From: DASSFG01 sp035547915
Lineage (GTDB): Bacteria; Planctomycetota; Planctomycetia; Pirellulales; JAICIG01
DNA length: 64,000 nt
Assembly: GCA_035547915.1 (NCBI GenBank)
Contig: DASZTS010000020.1
Location: 1 to 64,000 of the forward strand
Reading direction: 5' to 3'
Under the pieces are notes generated by a model. The model had not been told where the DNA came from and made no database searches. It saw only the letters and a list, made by a program, of their open reading frames with translations. This document shows, piece after piece, positions 25,569 through 33,751 of this stretch. Numbering within the stretch: the first letter of the stretch is position 1; every line of letters starts with the position of its first letter. The position numbers and the translations under genes were made by a program.

Positions 25569-27191
25569 TCAGCCTTGCAACCAGGCGGGCAGCTCCCCCG
25601 CGAGAGGTAACTCGATGATGCTCACACTCAGAACGTCGGGATGCGCGGACACCTCCTCGACAGCCACGGCCGGCGGTCGGCTGTCGAGATTCAATACGCC
25701 GATGGCGTCGCCGCCGGGCTGCGACCGGCCCACGGCCATCTGCGCGATGTTCACGCGATGCTGGCCGAAGATGGTGCCGACTTTGCCGATAATGCCGGGC
25801 ACGTCGCGGTGGGTGAAGATCAACAGAATCCCATCCAGGAAGGCGTCGAGTCGGTAGTCGTCGATCTGCACCAGCCGGGCCATCTGGTGGCCGAAGAACG
25901 TGCCGGCCACCTTGTACGTCCGCGACTGCGTGACCAACTCCGCCGTGATGACGGAGTTGAACGCGCTGCGGTCGCTCGTCGATTGTTCGGTCAGTTCGAT
26001 CCCCCGCTCGCGGAGCAGCACCTCGGCATTGACGAAGTTGATTTCGTCTTCGAGCGACTGTTGGAGCAGGCCCGCGGCGACGGTTGCCGTGACCAGCTTG
26101 GTGTCCTTGCTTGCCACCTCGCCGCGGTAGGTGAGCCGGCAGGCCTTGGCCGGCGTGCGATCAAGTTGCGCCAGCAGCAACCCGAGCCGATAGGCCACGT
26201 CGAGATGGTCTCGCAGGCCGGCCAGCTTTTTGGGATCGAGCGAGACGACGTTGACCGCGTGCCGGATGGCACCGCTGGTGAGGAAATCGATGAGCAGTTG
26301 CGCGCCCTCGGCGGCCACCTGCGTCTGGGCTTCTTCCGTGCTGGCACCCAGGTGGGGCGTGCAGAGAACGTTCGGCATGCCGAACAGGGGGCTGGTCGTG
26401 CACGGTTCCTGCGCGAAGACGTCGAGCGCCACCCCGCCGAGCTTGCCGGACCGCAACCCTTCGACGAGCGCCGCCTCGTCGTAGATGCCGCCGCGGGCGC
26501 AGTTGATCAGCCGTACGCCGGGCCGCAGCAATTCCAACTCCTTCGCTCCGACCAGATTGCGGGTCTCCGGCGTGAGCGGTGTGTGGACCGTGAGATAGTC
26601 GACGTGCGGCAGCATCGCGGGGACGGTGGCGAACATCTCGACACCCAGTTCGCGTGCGCGGTCTTGCGTCACGAACGGGTCGTAGCCCAACACGCGCATT
26701 TCCAGCGCCCGGCAACGCATGGCGACAGCCTGGCCGATGCGGCCCAGGCCGACGACGCCGATCGTCTTGTCGGCGAGCTGCGTGCCCATGTATTTATTTC
26801 GCTCCCAGCGACCCTCGACCAGGCTCTGGTTGGCGGCAGCGATGTTCCTCGACAGGGCCATCATCATGGCGATCGTGTGCTCGGCCGTGCTGAGCGTGTT
26901 CCCGGTGGGCGTGTTCATCACCACGATGCCCAACCGGGTGGCAGCCACCTTGTCGATGTTGTCCGTGCCGACGCCCGCCCGCACGATCGCCTTTAATCGA
27001 CGATTGCCGGCGAGGCTCTCCGCCGTGATCTTGACCCCGCTGCGCAGGATGGCACCGTCGGCTTCGGCCAGGGCCGAGCGCAGATCGTCTCCCGCCAGGC
27101 CGGTGCGTACCTCATACTCGATTCCCGGCGCGGCGGCGAGCAGATCGAGACCCTCGCGGGCCAGGGTATCGAGAACAAGAACTCGGGGCAT
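25569..27191 (-). CDS. serA: D-3-phosphoglycerate dehydrogenase
   Basis: NAD-dependent first enzyme of serine synthesis from 3-phosphoglycerate. The catalytic and nucleotide-binding domains fill about residues 1-315, with VGLGRIGQAVAMR for NAD, INCARGGIYDEAALV (Arg), DVFAQEPCTTSPLF (Glu) and CTPHLGASTEEA (His). An ASB intervening domain and a C-terminal ACT domain (LIFTHRDVPGIIGKVGTIFG) follow, giving the long 540-residue form. The ACT domain suggests allosteric control, probably by serine. It is not obviously in an operon; 123 bp separate it from the permease gene downstream. Confidence 0.95.
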   Translation of the reverse strand: MPRVLVLDTLAREGLDLLAAAPGIEYEVRTGLAGDDLRSALAEADGAILRSGVKITAESLAGNRRLKAIVRAGVGTDNIDKVAATRLGIVVMNTPTGNTLSTAEHTIAMMMALSRNIAAANQSLVEGRWERNKYMGTQLADKTIGVVGLGRIGQAVAMRCRALEMRVLGYDPFVTQDRARELGVEMFATVPAMLPHVDYLTVHTPLTPETRNLVGAKELELLRPGVRLINCARGGIYDEAALVEGLRSGKLGGVALDVFAQEPCTTSPLFGMPNVLCTPHLGASTEEAQTQVAAEGAQLLIDFLTSGAIRHAVNVVSLDPKKLAGLRDHLDVAYRLGLLLAQLDRTPAKACRLTYRGEVASKDTKLVTATVAAGLLQQSLEDEINFVNAEVLLRERGIELTEQSTSDRSAFNSVITAELVTQSRTYKVAGTFFGHQMARLVQIDDYRLDAFLDGILLIFTHRDVPGIIGKVGTIFGQHRVNIAQMAVGRSQPGGDAIGVLNLDSRPPAVAVEEVSAHPDVLSVSIIELPLAGELPAWLQG

Positions 27192-27314
27192 GGGTAATTC
27201 TGCATGGTGGGCGGGAGTAATCAGGTCGCAGAATAGAAGCTTGTGCCGGCGCGGTCAAGAACGTGCGGGGGAAACGACCCATCGGATCAATCGGCACGAT
27301 TGCGATCGGCACGA

Positions 27315-28697
27315 CTATTCGTTCGCGGACGGGCCGAGCAGACGATCGATGACGCAGGCGACGACGCCGGCGCCGAGTGCGGCGAACGTCCAATACGCCT
27401 GGGGCGCGAATTTGTCGCGGGCATAGAGGTAGCTCGACCAGAGCATGTACGCGGCGCCTGCACCGAAGATGAGCGGCAGCAAGGGAAATGCCACGGTACG
27501 GTAGGGTCGTGGGAGGTTCGGTTCGCGCCAGCGAAGCACGATGACCGCCAGCGCGACCAGCAACAGGAAGAACCAGAAGGGTGGCATCGTAAAGTTCGCC
27601 ATCGAGGTGAACCCCTCCTTTGCCTTTCCTTCCGCCGACCAACCGACACTGATAACGAGACCCAACGTGATGACGCCTTGCAGGACGAGTGCCCGGATCG
27701 GGCCGTCGAAGCGGGAACTCCACACGCCGAGCGGGGCGAACAGCCGATGGCGCGTGCCCAGGGCGTAGTAGATGCGGGCCGCGGTGAACGTCATGCCGTT
27801 GACCGCGCCCAGCGCCGAAACGGCGACGAGCAGGCTGACGGCCTTGGCGCCCGTGCTTCCCCAGCGGAGCCCCACGACGTCGGCAGCGAGCGCCGACGCG
27901 CCCCGCACACCGTCGAGACCGAGGGCGTGTAAGAACGAGGCGTTGATGAGGAGGTAGATGCCCGTGACGGCCGCCGTGCCCAGCACCAACGCACGAAGGA
28001 TGTTCTTGTCGGGGTCGCTGACCTCTGCGCCGACGAACGCCATGTCGTTCCAGCCCCCGTAGGCATACAGAATGAAGATCATCGCCAGGCCCCAGTTGGT
28101 TTCGGCGCCGGAGAGGGGCTCGGACGCCGGTCCGGCACCGGCCTCCACGGCGGGGGCTGTCACCGAAAAGCCGACCACGATCACCGCCAAGAGGCCCAAC
28201 ACCTTGGCCAACGTCAGGACGTTTTGAAGCCACTTGCCGGTCATCACGCCGAGCAGATTGGCGGCGGTGATCAATGCGGTGACACCGGCGGCGTAGATCA
28301 CCGGCGCGTGTCGCCCGAGCGGGACAAGCTGGTCGGCATACTCCGCGAACACGTAGGCTAACGAGCCGATGGCTCCCGGCCGCACCAACCACAGCTCGCA
28401 CCACGCGAAGAGGAAGCCGACCGGACGGCCGTAAGCGCGTGACAAGAAGATGTAATCGCCGCCGTCGGCGGGCAGTGCCGTCGCCAATTCGGCATAACAG
28501 AGCGAACCCACGAGGGCGAACGCTCCGCCCATCAGCCACACGGCGAGGAACGAAAACGTGCTGGGCACGTTCTTGGCAATCATCGGAGCCGTGACGTACA
28601 CGCTCGAACCGATGATGATGCCGACGATGATCGAGGTCGTGTCGAACAGCGTCAGTTGGCGGCTGGGAGCGGCGGGCGCCACGTCATCGGCTCGCAC
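27315..28697 (-). CDS. APC-family amino-acid permease
   Basis: An integral membrane transporter of the APC superfamily with about twelve helices. The family opening is LTLFDTTSIIVGIIIGSSVY, with GSLCYAELATALPADGGDYI, WCELWLVRPGAIGSLAY, YAYGGWNDMAFVGAEVSDP and NGMTFTAARIYYAL following. The LAT/YfnA-like subgroup is the closest by eye; the substrate cannot be named. GTG 28697 was chosen because an ATG at 28778 would add an Arg/Pro-rich stretch that simply reads the overlapping upstream gene in another frame; GTG 28682 is a further option. The start overlaps the isomerase gene by 14 bp, so the two are probably one operon. Confidence 0.9.
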   Translation of the reverse strand: MRADDVAPAAPSRQLTLFDTTSIIVGIIIGSSVYVTAPMIAKNVPSTFSFLAVWLMGGAFALVGSLCYAELATALPADGGDYIFLSRAYGRPVGFLFAWCELWLVRPGAIGSLAYVFAEYADQLVPLGRHAPVIYAAGVTALITAANLLGVMTGKWLQNVLTLAKVLGLLAVIVVGFSVTAPAVEAGAGPASEPLSGAETNWGLAMIFILYAYGGWNDMAFVGAEVSDPDKNILRALVLGTAAVTGIYLLINASFLHALGLDGVRGASALAADVVGLRWGSTGAKAVSLLVAVSALGAVNGMTFTAARIYYALGTRHRLFAPLGVWSSRFDGPIRALVLQGVITLGLVISVGWSAEGKAKEGFTSMANFTMPPFWFFLLLVALAVIVLRWREPNLPRPYRTVAFPLLPLIFGAGAAYMLWSSYLYARDKFAPQAYWTFAALGAGVVACVIDRLLGPSANE

Positions 28698-29508
28698 GGA
28701 AATGTGTCCGGAAGGCCGCGATCGTCTGTCGCGCGGCGCCGTCGGAATCGGGATAGGCGAACGCCTCGGCCGAGGCATATCCGGTATAGCCGATCTCGAC
28801 GAGCGCCGCGGCGATGGGAGCGAAGTCGAGGTGTCCCATTCCGGCGGGCCGGCGGTTGGAATCGACGAAGTGTACGTGGCCGATATGGCGGCCGCCGCGG
28901 CGAATCGCGTCGGCCAGATTCGTCTCCTCGATGTTCATGTGAAACAGGTCGGCCAGCAACACGACGTTGCGCGTCGAAAGCCGTTCGAGTAGTCGCACGC
29001 CCGCTTCCACCGTGTTCGCCATGTTCGTCTCATAGCGGTTGAGCGGCTCGTAGATCAGCGGCACCTGGTATTGGCGGGCGTGCTCGCCCAGCGCGTCGAG
29101 TGCCTCCGCGAGATAGCCGGTGGCCGTGGCGTGATCGACGCCGTCGCCGCTGCGACCCTGCATCGAGCCGATGATGGCCGGCGCGCCGAGACCACCGGCC
29201 AGATCGATGATCGATCGGATGAAGGTCTGAGCCTTGGCGCGAGCCGCTGCATCGGGCAGGCTCAGGTGGAGTTTCCCCTTCACCCATCCCGCGCCCGTTC
29301 CGACCGCGGCCAGCGACAGGCCGTGATCGCCGAGCAGGGTCCGCAGATGCTCGGGTTCGACCGCGTCAGCCGCCGGCGGGAAGACCTCGATCGCGTCGAA
29401 GCCGAGCTCGCGCGCCTTGCGGCACGCCGCCGGCAGATCGTCCCAGAAGACGAACGGCCCCCCACGGGCCTCTGGCACCAGACTTACCGTTACGCTTGAT
29501 TTGATCAT
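28684..29508 (-). CDS. Sugar phosphate isomerase/epimerase-like TIM-barrel protein
   Basis: A xylose-isomerase-like barrel of the hydroxypyruvate isomerase / tagatose epimerase type. Probable metal ligands are Glu in YEPLNRYETN, Asp in LADLFHMNIEE, His in GHVHFVDSNRRP and the last Glu in ASAEAF. The length of 274 residues is normal. Met at 29508 was chosen over an ATG at 29526, which adds only MRAARR. It overlaps the permease start downstream, which suggests that the transported and isomerised substrates are related. The substrate is not identifiable. Confidence 0.87.
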   Translation of the reverse strand: MIKSSVTVSLVPEARGGPFVFWDDLPAACRKARELGFDAIEVFPPAADAVEPEHLRTLLGDHGLSLAAVGTGAGWVKGKLHLSLPDAAARAKAQTFIRSIIDLAGGLGAPAIIGSMQGRSGDGVDHATATGYLAEALDALGEHARQYQVPLIYEPLNRYETNMANTVEAGVRLLERLSTRNVVLLADLFHMNIEETNLADAIRRGGRHIGHVHFVDSNRRPAGMGHLDFAPIAAALVEIGYTGYASAEAFAYPDSDGAARQTIAAFRTHFRASR

Positions 29509-29670
29509 TCGTCGAGCGGCGCGCACTCCGCCGGCTATGGGGAAAAGGTCACCGCATCTTACGCACGGCCATTCTCATGGCCGACAGACGCCTTGGCAAG
29601 GCTGCTCACGCGGCGGTAGTGATGCGTTTTGAACGCACGTACGGGGACGACTCGCAAAGGAGTCTTATCT

Positions 29671-30342
29671 TCAAGCGGGCAGTTTGACTGGGTTCGATTG
29701 ATCGAGAAGCTTGTGAGCGACCTCGATAATAAAATTGACGGCAACGGGCTCGATGATTGGCGTAGTGAACCCATGCACGATGGCGCTCCTTGCTCGGAAT
29801 AGCCCCTCTAGGTCCCGAAAATCGCTGTTCGAGAGCACGCCAGCCGACAGGAGTTCGTTCATCATTGTCCGTGGCGAGCTCCCCCAGCCCGCATCTTCGC
29901 CTTCTGCTTGGAGCCGCCTCCGCATGGCGGCTTCCAGGATCGACCAAGCGAGGACCAGGGCCTGCTGATTAACGTCCGCATCGAGCAACCGCTGAACGGT
30001 TTCAAACTTCTCGCGGAAATCTTCCTCGGATGGCTCCACGGCATCGCGATTGTCGGGCACCTTGGTCTCGTCATTCGGAGCGAGTACCACGACGTCCAGA
30101 CGCCATCCTGGGCGCATTTCCGTCATCTCCGCGTACTTAGGAACGTTCGGATCGGCTTCGAGTTCTTTGGGGCTTTTCTTCACGGACACGAGAGCGGAGC
30201 CATCGGCCCGTCTTGCCACGATCTCAACCTTGAACGTCTTGGCGAAGTCCGGCAAGTCGTTTGCCTCGGGCCGTACGACGACCTGATACCCCTGTGAACG
30301 GTACCGATCGCCTATGTCGATGAGACGCTGTTCGATATCCAT
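29671..30342 (-). CDS. AHJR-type restriction-endonuclease-like / HEPN-like protein
   Basis: Residues 1-105 follow the pattern of AHJR-like REase-fold proteins: MDIEQRLIDIGDRYRSQGYQ, then VEIVARRADGSALVSVKKS and RPGWRLDVVVLAP. The usual Asp...ExK nuclease core is altered here (Glu in VEIV and Ser in VSVKKS where Asp and Glu are expected), so activity may be lost. Residues 110-215 are helical and end in FRARSAIVHGF, an Rx4H motif typical of HEPN domains. It starts 5 bp after the RusA-like gene and is probably its operon partner. Composition is visibly less GC-rich than in neighbouring genes. The function is unknown; a defence or nucleic-acid role is inferred. Confidence 0.65.
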   Translation of the reverse strand: MDIEQRLIDIGDRYRSQGYQVVVRPEANDLPDFAKTFKVEIVARRADGSALVSVKKSPKELEADPNVPKYAEMTEMRPGWRLDVVVLAPNDETKVPDNRDAVEPSEEDFREKFETVQRLLDADVNQQALVLAWSILEAAMRRRLQAEGEDAGWGSSPRTMMNELLSAGVLSNSDFRDLEGLFRARSAIVHGFTTPIIEPVAVNFIIEVAHKLLDQSNPVKLPA

Positions 30343-30346
30343 GGCA

Positions 30347-30769
30347 TCACTGCGGCAATGGGAATGGGTCTACGGGGTCCTCGATCCGCACATACACGAA
30401 TTGCGAACCCGCCTGGATGGCGTTGACCAGGATCTTGGAGACGCCCATGATCGAGAAAGCGGCCCCGATTTTCACATGGGTGATCTCTGCCTGGCGAATC
30501 TGTCGATCATTGTTGTAAATGACCGTCTCCATCTCATCGAGAATCGGCTTCGACATGTTGTCCACGTCGACGGATGGCTTGTTCCCCGCGAAGAAGTTGA
30601 TGATGACCGCCTTGAGTTCTCCTGTGAGTATCGGCTTTGTCCCCCAGAGGGGAGTGACCGCCCCGGCGATGACGCCGTGCCACGTCATCAGGTTCATCTT
30701 CCCCGCGGGCGAACTCTGCTGATTTGAGATCGGTGGACCGGGAAGTACGAACTCCAAGTGCACGGCCAT
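30347..30769 (-). CDS. RusA-family Holliday-junction endonuclease
   Basis: A small resolvase-like nuclease. The family core is SVDVDNMSKPILDEMETVIY followed by NNDRQIRQAE, which places the metal-binding acids at the two Asp residues of DVDN and the Asp of NNDRQ, as in RusA. The N-terminus (LEFVLPGPPIS) also fits. At 140 residues it is slightly longer than the phage enzymes. RusA genes usually lie in prophages, but no other phage gene is nearby; the partner is an AHJR/HEPN-like protein 5 bp downstream. The pair has lower GC than the surroundings, suggesting acquisition. Confidence 0.82.
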   Translation of the reverse strand: MAVHLEFVLPGPPISNQQSSPAGKMNLMTWHGVIAGAVTPLWGTKPILTGELKAVIINFFAGNKPSVDVDNMSKPILDEMETVIYNNDRQIRQAEITHVKIGAAFSIMGVSKILVNAIQAGSQFVYVRIEDPVDPFPLPQ

Positions 30770-30999
30770 CGATAATCACGTAGTGCCTCTCGCTTTCCTC
30801 CGACTCCAGACGTCCTATTTTATCTGTTTCGCGCGTGTTGCGACAATCCGATTCTACGGGACGGAGAACGAAATAAGCCCCATGCAGCTCCTGGTCAAAC
30901 GAACGAACAGGCTGGGGGGCACGCCAAGCCTATCGAAATGGCGATTGTCGCCTTCGGCGGGGCCACAAGGTCATAGCCGCGGCCTTCCGCCTTTGGCCG

Positions 31000-32172
31000 C
31001 TACTTCGGCCGGTCCTGCGCGAGCAGCCAATCTTCGAGAATGATGTGCGTGAGATAGGGTGCGCGCAGGACGGCCGCGCGGGCCGACATCATCTTGGCCA
31101 TCCAGGGGCGGGCGATCATGTTCGACACCGCCCGCATCCCCAACTTGCGCAGCGAGCGGCCGCCGAGCTCGGCCGTCACGTTGTCGCTGAGCCGTTTGAA
31201 GGTGTTGGGAAGCAGGTTCGGATCGGCACCGACATGGATGACCAACTCGATCCCCTGCGACAACAACTCGTACATGCCGTCCCACAGGCGCTGCGGCTCG
31301 TCGATCCAGCGGTTGAGTAGTGCCCGGCTGTTGAAGTCGTTGTAGCTGACCTTGCCCGTCACGAGCGAGACGATCGGCGGTACCGGCGCGTGGAACCCGC
31401 CGCCCACCGAGTAGATGCCCAGGCTGGCGCGGTTGGGGATCGACCTCTGCCAAAGGATGGGCGTATGCAACGGCGGCCAGACCCCCTTGTTTTTGCGCAG
31501 GTTGATCTCGCCCGGCAGATACTGCCCCATCAGCATCTTGAACCGGTCGACGGTATCGCCCTGTCCGAGCAACAGCACCGTGTTGGGCGAGAGGTACGAG
31601 GAGATGGCGATGATACCGCGACCCTGCGTGGTGATTTCCAGGCAGAGCCGTTCGACCCCCTCCATGTCGAGAGCCTTGCCGCGCGCGAAGACGACGCCCA
31701 TCGTCACGTCGCGGGCCAACTCGGCGGCCTCCTGTGCCATGCCGATCAGCGGCGGCAGGACGTCGCGCAGCGCGTAGACCCCGCCGCAAACGAGCGCCGC
31801 CACTTCGCCCAGGCTGTAGCCCATGGCCAGGCGGCCGTGGCGGTAGGGAATGGCGAACAACTGCTCCATCAGTTCGATCTGCGCCAGTTCCACTGCCAGG
31901 ATCAGACCGATGTCTTGCGCAAAGGTGTCGGGCGTGCTCTCGTGCTTCAAACGCACCCGCTCGATCAGGTCGACATGGGTGTGCAACACGTCGCTCGTGA
32001 TCCGGCTCGCTTCGCGGAGCCAGCGTTCGATCGTGCTGCCATAGGCCGGGTGGGCCAGCATCTCTGGCGTGCGGCCCAGATTGGTCTGGTTGTAGCCGCG
32101 GAAGGCGAACGCCGTTTCGTCCAGCCGGTCGCTGATCTCAAACGGCTTGAGCGGATGGTTGGCCGAGGCCAT
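31000..32172 (-). CDS. FabD-like acyl-carrier-protein acyltransferase
   Basis: An acyltransferase domain of the malonyl-CoA:ACP transacylase type. The nucleophile elbow reads GYSLGEVAAL, where FabD has GHSLGE; Ser is kept but the neighbouring His is Tyr. A second catalytic His is plausible in PPLHTPILW. The N-terminal 20 residues include FAFRGYNQTNLGRTPEML, comparable to the FabD opening FPGQG, but altered. At 390 residues it is longer than FabD. No carrier protein or ketosynthase gene is nearby. It is divergent from an SDR gene and the shared upstream region contains an inverted repeat. Confidence 0.75.
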   Translation of the reverse strand: MASANHPLKPFEISDRLDETAFAFRGYNQTNLGRTPEMLAHPAYGSTIERWLREASRITSDVLHTHVDLIERVRLKHESTPDTFAQDIGLILAVELAQIELMEQLFAIPYRHGRLAMGYSLGEVAALVCGGVYALRDVLPPLIGMAQEAAELARDVTMGVVFARGKALDMEGVERLCLEITTQGRGIIAISSYLSPNTVLLLGQGDTVDRFKMLMGQYLPGEINLRKNKGVWPPLHTPILWQRSIPNRASLGIYSVGGGFHAPVPPIVSLVTGKVSYNDFNSRALLNRWIDEPQRLWDGMYELLSQGIELVIHVGADPNLLPNTFKRLSDNVTAELGGRSLRKLGMRAVSNMIARPWMAKMMSARAAVLRAPYLTHIILEDWLLAQDRPK

Positions 32173-32198
32173 GCGGGCGGCGAGACCGGGGGATGAAA

Positions 32199-32222
32199 GA
32201 GGTCTATGGTAATATATACCTC
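32199..32222. promoter_or_regulatory. Inverted repeat between divergent genes, possible operator
   Basis: Arms GAGGTCTAT and ATATACCTC form an imperfect 9-10 bp inverted repeat around an AT-rich centre. It lies between the starts of the acyltransferase (32172) and SDR (32274) genes. It could bind a dimeric regulator of both; no such regulator gene is adjacent. Confidence 0.35.
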
Positions 32223-32273
32223 ACGCTGGCAGCAGTTTGGCCCGCGAAACGGGTTCAAAACACACCCCTCCCT

Positions 32274-33035
32274 ATGAATATCGATCTGGCCGGAAAAAAC
32301 GCCTTGGTGACGGGTTCTTCGAGCGGCATCGGGCGGGCGATGGGGCTGGCGCTGGCGGCGGCCGGTGCGAACGTTCTGGTGCACGCCCGCAGATCGCGCG
32401 AGGCGGCCGAGGTGGTCGCCGGAGAGGTTCGCGAGCTTGGCCGCGCGGCCGACGTTATGCTCTGTGACCTGGCCGATCGGGCGACGCATGAGCCGCTGGT
32501 CGAACGGGCTTGGGCATGGCGCGGGGGCATCGACATCTGGATCAACAACGCCGGTGCCGACGTGCTGACGGGCGAACCGGCGCGTTGGTCGTTCGAGAAG
32601 AAGCTGGAGCAGCTCTGGCGTGTCGACGTCACGGCCACGATGCGGCTCAGCCGATTGGCCGGGGCGCGCATGCTGGCCGGCGGATCGGGCGCGATCGTGA
32701 ACGTCGGCTGGGATCAGGCCGAGCACGGCATGGCCGGCGACAGCGGCGAACTTTTCGCCGCGACCAAGGGCGCCGTGATGGCCTTCACGCGCAGCCTGGC
32801 GCGATCGTTGGCGCCCGCCGTGCGTGTGAACTGCGTCGCGCCCGGCTGGATCAAGACGGCTTGGGGAGATGGGGCCAGCGAATATTGGCAAGAGCGTGCC
32901 GAGCGGGAGAGCTTGCTCCGCCGCTGGGGCACGCCCGACGACGTGGCCCACGCCGCGCTGTTTCTCGTTTCGCCCGCGGCCTCATTCATCACGGGGCAGG
33001 TGCTGTTCGTCAACGGCGGCTTCCGCGGCGGTTGA
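32274..33035 (+). CDS. SDR-family protein with altered catalytic motif
   Basis: A short-chain dehydrogenase fold: TGSSSGIGRAMG binds the nucleotide, then CDLADR, WINNAGAD and VRVNCVAPGWIKT, ending FITGQVLFVNGG. The canonical catalytic Ser and Tyr are absent: the usual NISS is IVNVGWDQAEHG, and YxxxK is FAATK, with Phe instead of Tyr; Lys is kept. It may therefore be a non-catalytic binder or use another mechanism. ATG 32274 was chosen over an upstream ATG at 32193 that adds 27 residues outside the family. It is 253 residues long and divergent from the acyltransferase gene. Confidence 0.87.
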   Translation: MNIDLAGKNALVTGSSSGIGRAMGLALAAAGANVLVHARRSREAAEVVAGEVRELGRAADVMLCDLADRATHEPLVERAWAWRGGIDIWINNAGADVLTGEPARWSFEKKLEQLWRVDVTATMRLSRLAGARMLAGGSGAIVNVGWDQAEHGMAGDSGELFAATKGAVMAFTRSLARSLAPAVRVNCVAPGWIKTAWGDGASEYWQERAERESLLRRWGTPDDVAHAALFLVSPAASFITGQVLFVNGGFRGG

Positions 33036-33306
33036 ACGCCCCGCGCGTCGATCGCGCGATTCAGTCTTTACTCCTCGCCGCGGGGATACCGACTTTGCTT
33101 GTGGACGCATGGCCGCTGCCGATCTCGGGCGCGACCCGTCGCATCGGTCGGCGCGCAACCACCTCCTGGTAGAGGCTTGGCCCCCCAATGCGCATTATTT
33201 TCGTGCGTTTTGCGGGCAAAACGGCCTTTTTCGTCGTGCCTGCCGCGCCGGTATGCAACTTGCGTCTCGGTTCAGACAGTTAAGAGGGCCAAGGAGACGA
33301 GTTAGG

Positions 33307-33705
33307 ATGACAACCGAGCTGAGATTTGACGACGATCACGAACCGATTTGGCGCATCTCCGACGAGGCGTGGAAACGGATCTATCCTATCCTGCTGGAGG
33401 ATTCCCCGCCGCGGAAGGGGCCAGGGCGCAAGCCGGCCGATTGGCGGCGCGTGCTCAACGGCATTGTGTACCGGCTGCGGACCGGTTGCCACTGGAACAA
33501 GTTGCCAAAGGAGTTCGGCGACGATAGTACCATCCATCGCTGGTATCAGCGGTGGAGCAAGAACGGCGTGCTATCACGCGTACTCTCCGAGTTGCGCGGG
33601 GAATGGCAGGAGCCCGGGGAGGTACAGGAATCCTCTCCGGAAGGCTCGCTCGGCCGTGAGACGTCGCTCGATCGGACGGTGACGATGCACACGACCTTGT
33701 CGTGA
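33307..33705 (+). mobile_element. Truncated IS5-like transposase (DUF4096 domain only)
   Basis: The 132-residue product carries the N-terminal DUF4096 domain of IS5/IS427-type transposases: WRISDEAWKRIYPILL, KPADWRRVLNGIVYRLRTGC, WNKLPKEFGDDSTIHRWYQR. The DDE catalytic half is missing: the frame ends soon after in a tail without family character, and the histidine kinase gene begins on the opposite strand 47 bp on. No terminal inverted repeats or target duplication were recognised. It is probably an inactive remnant, or the first frame of a two-frame element whose rest is lost. Confidence 0.7.
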
Positions 33706-33751
33706 TCGCTTAGCCTTTTTGCCACAGGCGCCAGACGATTCGGCGCCGCCG

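Noticed and set aside
32869..33306. Upstream extension of the transposase frame
   Set aside because: The extension overlaps the SDR gene in another frame; family similarity begins only at MTTELRFDDDHEPIW (33307).
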